Of a stretch of 6,531 nucleotides of DNA, positions 5,062-6,531 are shown one piece after another. This DNA is from Candidatus Iainarchaeum sp. (GTDB lineage Archaea > Iainarchaeota > Iainarchaeia > Iainarchaeales > GCA-2688035). Made by a program: the position numbers and the translations under genes. The stretch is taken from positions 1-6,531 of the forward strand of contig JAQTPU010000042.1 of the NCBI GenBank assembly GCA_028712575.1. The letters run 5' to 3'. Below the pieces are notes generated by a model. It made no database searches and was not told the DNA's origin. It saw only the letters and a program-made list of their open reading frames with translations. Each line of letters starts with the position of its first letter. The first letter of the stretch is position 1.

Positions 5062-5083
5062 CATTGGGTAGGTATTTTTTTAA

Positions 5084-5752
5084 GTGAAAACCTTGAATTC
5101 AAAGGAAATAATTGCAGAGCTGAAAAGCCATGCTGACAATGCCTGTGTGGAGGAAATGGCGCGTTTCGGCATTAATTCAAAAAACACGTTAGGGGTTTCA
5201 ATTCCTGTTTTGTGGAAAATAGGAAAAGAGCACAAAAAAAACCATGCGCTTGCGCTTGAACTCTGGAATTCAGGAATTCATGAGGCAAGGATTCTTGCCT
5301 GCATGATTGAAAATCCCGAAGAAGTTTCTGAAAAGCAGATGGAAAAATGGGTTTCTGATTTTGATTCATGGGATGTCTGCGACCAGTGCTGCATGCGGGT
5401 TTTTGGCAAGACTGGATTTGCATGGAAAAAGACTGTTGAATGGAGCGCGAGAAAAGAGGAGTTTGTAAAGCGCGCTGGTTTTGCATTAATCGCTGTTCTT
5501 GCAGTGCATGACAAAAAGGCCCCTGATAAGGGATTTGAAAAGTTTTTTCCAATCATTAAGCGCGAGGCTGCTGATGAAAGGAATTTTGTTAAAAAGGCAG
5601 TGAACTGGGCCTTGAGGCAGATTGGAAAAAGGAACAAACGCCTGAACAAAAAGGCAATTGCCTGCGCAAAAAAAATCCTGGAAAAAGATTCAAAGGCAGC
5701 GCAGTGGGTTGCAAAAGACGCTTTGAAGGAACTGCAGAGCAAAAAATTTTGA
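5084..5752 (+). CDS. AlkD-type DNA alkylation repair protein
   Basis: A 222-residue, all-helical HEAT-repeat DNA glycosylase of the AlkC/AlkD family, which removes positively charged alkylated bases such as N3- or N7-methylpurines without flipping them out. The family signature DSWDVCDQCC is present, with W96 and D100, and KKAVNWALRQIGKRN carries W175. These correspond in spacing to W109, D113 and W187, the catalytic cleft residues of Bacillus cereus AlkD (cited from memory). The C-terminus is rich in Lys and Arg, as expected for DNA backbone contact. Length is normal for the family. The start is GTG at 5084: no ATG lies nearby in frame, and the TATA-like element at 5054 is well placed. It is transcribed divergently from tRNA-Arg and followed by a possible terminator. 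Confidence 0.9.
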   Translation: MKTLNSKEIIAELKSHADNACVEEMARFGINSKNTLGVSIPVLWKIGKEHKKNHALALELWNSGIHEARILACMIENPEEVSEKQMEKWVSDFDSWDVCDQCCMRVFGKTGFAWKKTVEWSARKEEFVKRAGFALIAVLAVHDKKAPDKGFEKFFPIIKREAADERNFVKKAVNWALRQIGKRNKRLNKKAIACAKKILEKDSKAAQWVAKDALKELQSKKF

Positions 5753-5783
5753 AGATTCAAAAAAAAACAAGCCAAAAATAACT

Positions 5784-5821
5784 GGTTAACTTTCAAAAGT
5801 AACCTTTTTATTTGTTTTTTT
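5784..5821 (+). terminator. Inverted repeat followed by T-rich tract
   Basis: GGTTAACTTTCAAAAGTAACC (5784-5804) is an imperfect inverted repeat followed by TTTTTATTTG and seven T. It starts 31 nt after the AlkD-gene stop and fits a hairpin-plus-T terminator. The TTTTTATTT part (5805-5813) could also be the TATA element of the next gene, about 33 nt before its ATG. Confidence 0.4.
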
Positions 5822-5841
5822 ACAGGTGTTATTTGGTTATT

Positions 5842-6027
5842 ATGGTGGATTCAGATAAAACAGGGCTTACTGTGGAGGCGCTTATTGCGCTTATTTTTCT
5901 GGTTGCCAGTTTCATGTATATTTACAATTATTTTGTCGGAAGGGCCCTGCTTGATGTTCTTATTGCCGTAATTGTTTTTGCAGGAAGCGCTGTCTGGCTT
6001 TTTTCAATTGTCGGAATAAAAAAATAA
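5842..6027 (+). CDS. 61-residue membrane protein, two transmembrane helices
   Basis: A small integral membrane protein of unknown function. After a short polar start (MVDSDKTG), hydrophobic helices span about 9-31 and 36-57, joined by a tight turn containing VGRA, and the protein ends in IKK. Both termini are therefore likely on the same side, probably cytoplasmic. No catalytic or metal-binding residues stand out. I chose the ATG at 5842; the frame extends to a TTG at 5812 inside the T-rich promoter region, but those ten codons look non-coding. An AGGTG (5824-5828) lies 13 nt before the ATG, rather far for a ribosome-binding site. It sits between the AlkD-like gene and another membrane protein gene, the latter with its own TATA-like element. 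Confidence 0.75.
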   Translation: MVDSDKTGLTVEALIALIFLVASFMYIYNYFVGRALLDVLIAVIVFAGSAVWLFSIVGIKK

Positions 6028-6071
6028 AACGGCTTTTTTCCAGAATGCTTTTTTTTTGCGTGTCAGAAAGG

Positions 6072-6083
6072 CTTTTATTATAA
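6072..6083 (+). promoter_or_regulatory. TATA-like element for the gene at 6102
   Basis: CTTTTATTATAA is centred about 25 nt before the ATG at 6102. No Shine-Dalgarno site is seen between it and the start, so a leaderless message is predicted. Confidence 0.5.
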
Positions 6084-6101
6084 GAATCTCTATTTCTTAA
6101 A

Positions 6102-6531
6102 ATGCAGGACACTTTTTTTTTAATGGCTGTTTCAATGCCGCGCACAGCCTCTAATCCCTGGGCTGCCTGGATTTTTCCGGCTATTCTGCTTGTAATCCTG
6201 TGCATTGCAGTTGTTTTATTGTGGTTTTTTTTGCATGGAAGAGCCGCAGGCCGGGGTTTTTTCAAAAAAAAACCTGTTCCGGCAGGAAAGGAATCCCCGG
6301 GTTTTTTCGGCTTGCTTGGCGGGCATTTCCAGAGAGTGAAGGCAAACACGCTTTTCCAGAAGAAGCGCCAGCTGCTTGACGAGCTTGAAGTTGCGGAGCA
6401 AAAATTCATGAAACGCGAAATTCTTGAGGAAAATTACAAATCCCTTGTAAGAAAAAAACAGCAGGAACTCATAAAGATTGACCTTGGGCTTTCAAAGCAG
6501 GTGAAAGGCATTGTTTCAGAGTCAGACCTTG
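6102..6531 (+). CDS. Membrane-anchored coiled-coil protein, N-terminal part (runs off window)
   Basis: An open frame of 143 codons that continues past the window edge. A polar N-terminus (about 1-20) leads into one hydrophobic helix (about 21-44, NPWAAWIFPAILL onward), then a basic Gly/Pro-containing linker (45-80), then a charged helix from about 82. Within it, LDELEVAEQKFMKREILEENY resembles the short helical pair of SHOCT-like and related archaeal membrane proteins, where a xFxKxEIxEExY pattern recurs; this is a resemblance only. The topology suggests a single-pass protein with a cytoplasmic coiled coil. I prefer the ATG at 6102 because of the TATA-like element 25 nt upstream; in-frame ATGs at 6123 and 6135 are alternatives. 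The function is unknown and the C-terminal part is not in view. Confidence 0.78.
   Translation, partial: MQDTFFLMAVSMPRTASNPWAAWIFPAILLVILCIAVVLLWFFLHGRAAGRGFFKKKPVPAGKESPGFFGLLGGHFQRVKANTLFQKKRQLLDELEVAEQKFMKREILEENYKSLVRKKQQELIKIDLGLSKQVKGIVSESDL

Noticed and set aside
5960..6409. 149-codon minus-strand open frame
   Set aside because: Opposite the end of the two-helix protein and most of the coiled-coil membrane protein; Ser/Lys/Phe-rich shadow without a promoter.
1..6531. CRISPR array, insertion sequence or toxin-antitoxin locus
   Set aside because: No regularly spaced repeats, no transposase motifs or flanking terminal repeats, and no recognisable toxin or antitoxin pair were seen on either strand.

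Overview
The window looks like a piece of an archaeal chromosome, most likely from the DPANN group of small-genome archaea; the phylum cannot be fixed from the sequence alone. Three things point that way. A tRNA gene is interrupted in its anticodon loop by an intron flanked by a bulge-helix-bulge-like fold. Several genes have an AT-rich TATA-like element about 25-28 nt before the start codon and no clear Shine-Dalgarno site, as in leaderless archaeal transcription. The proteins are short, lysine-rich and closely packed. No insertion sequence, CRISPR array, phage gene or toxin-antitoxin pair is visible; this is mostly housekeeping and small-protein territory.

Layout. Positions 3-1468 on the plus strand hold the 3' end of leuS (leucyl-tRNA synthetase), a small cupin protein that starts 4 nt after it, and a short coiled-coil protein with a TTG start. 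Converging on these from the minus strand is argS (1502-3217), a complete arginyl-tRNA synthetase whose signature blocks resemble bacterial (Bacteroidota-type) enzymes. Behind argS on the same strand lie a 48-residue membrane protein (3266-3412), a Nudix hydrolase and a GNAT acetyltransferase arranged as a tight pair (3456-4386), a secreted tyrosine- and cysteine-rich small protein (4439-4744), and tRNA-Arg(UCU) with a 95-nt structured intron (4816-4985).

A roughly 100-nt divergent promoter region separates the tRNA from a plus-strand run: an AlkD-type DNA glycosylase (5084-5752), a 61-residue two-helix membrane protein (5842-6027), and the start of a membrane-anchored coiled-coil protein that runs off the window (6102 onward).

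Functionally the window brings together translation (LeuRS, ArgRS and an arginine tRNA), nucleotide or DNA repair (Nudix, AlkD) and several small envelope proteins of unknown role. argS and a tRNA-Arg gene share the window, but they have separate promoters with four genes between them, so linked regulation is not shown. The most notable items are the intron structure, the bacterial-like ArgRS, the Tyr-Tyr-rich secreted protein, the degenerate acetyl-CoA loop of the GNAT protein and the consistent leaderless promoter spacing. I see no convincing new multi-gene system.
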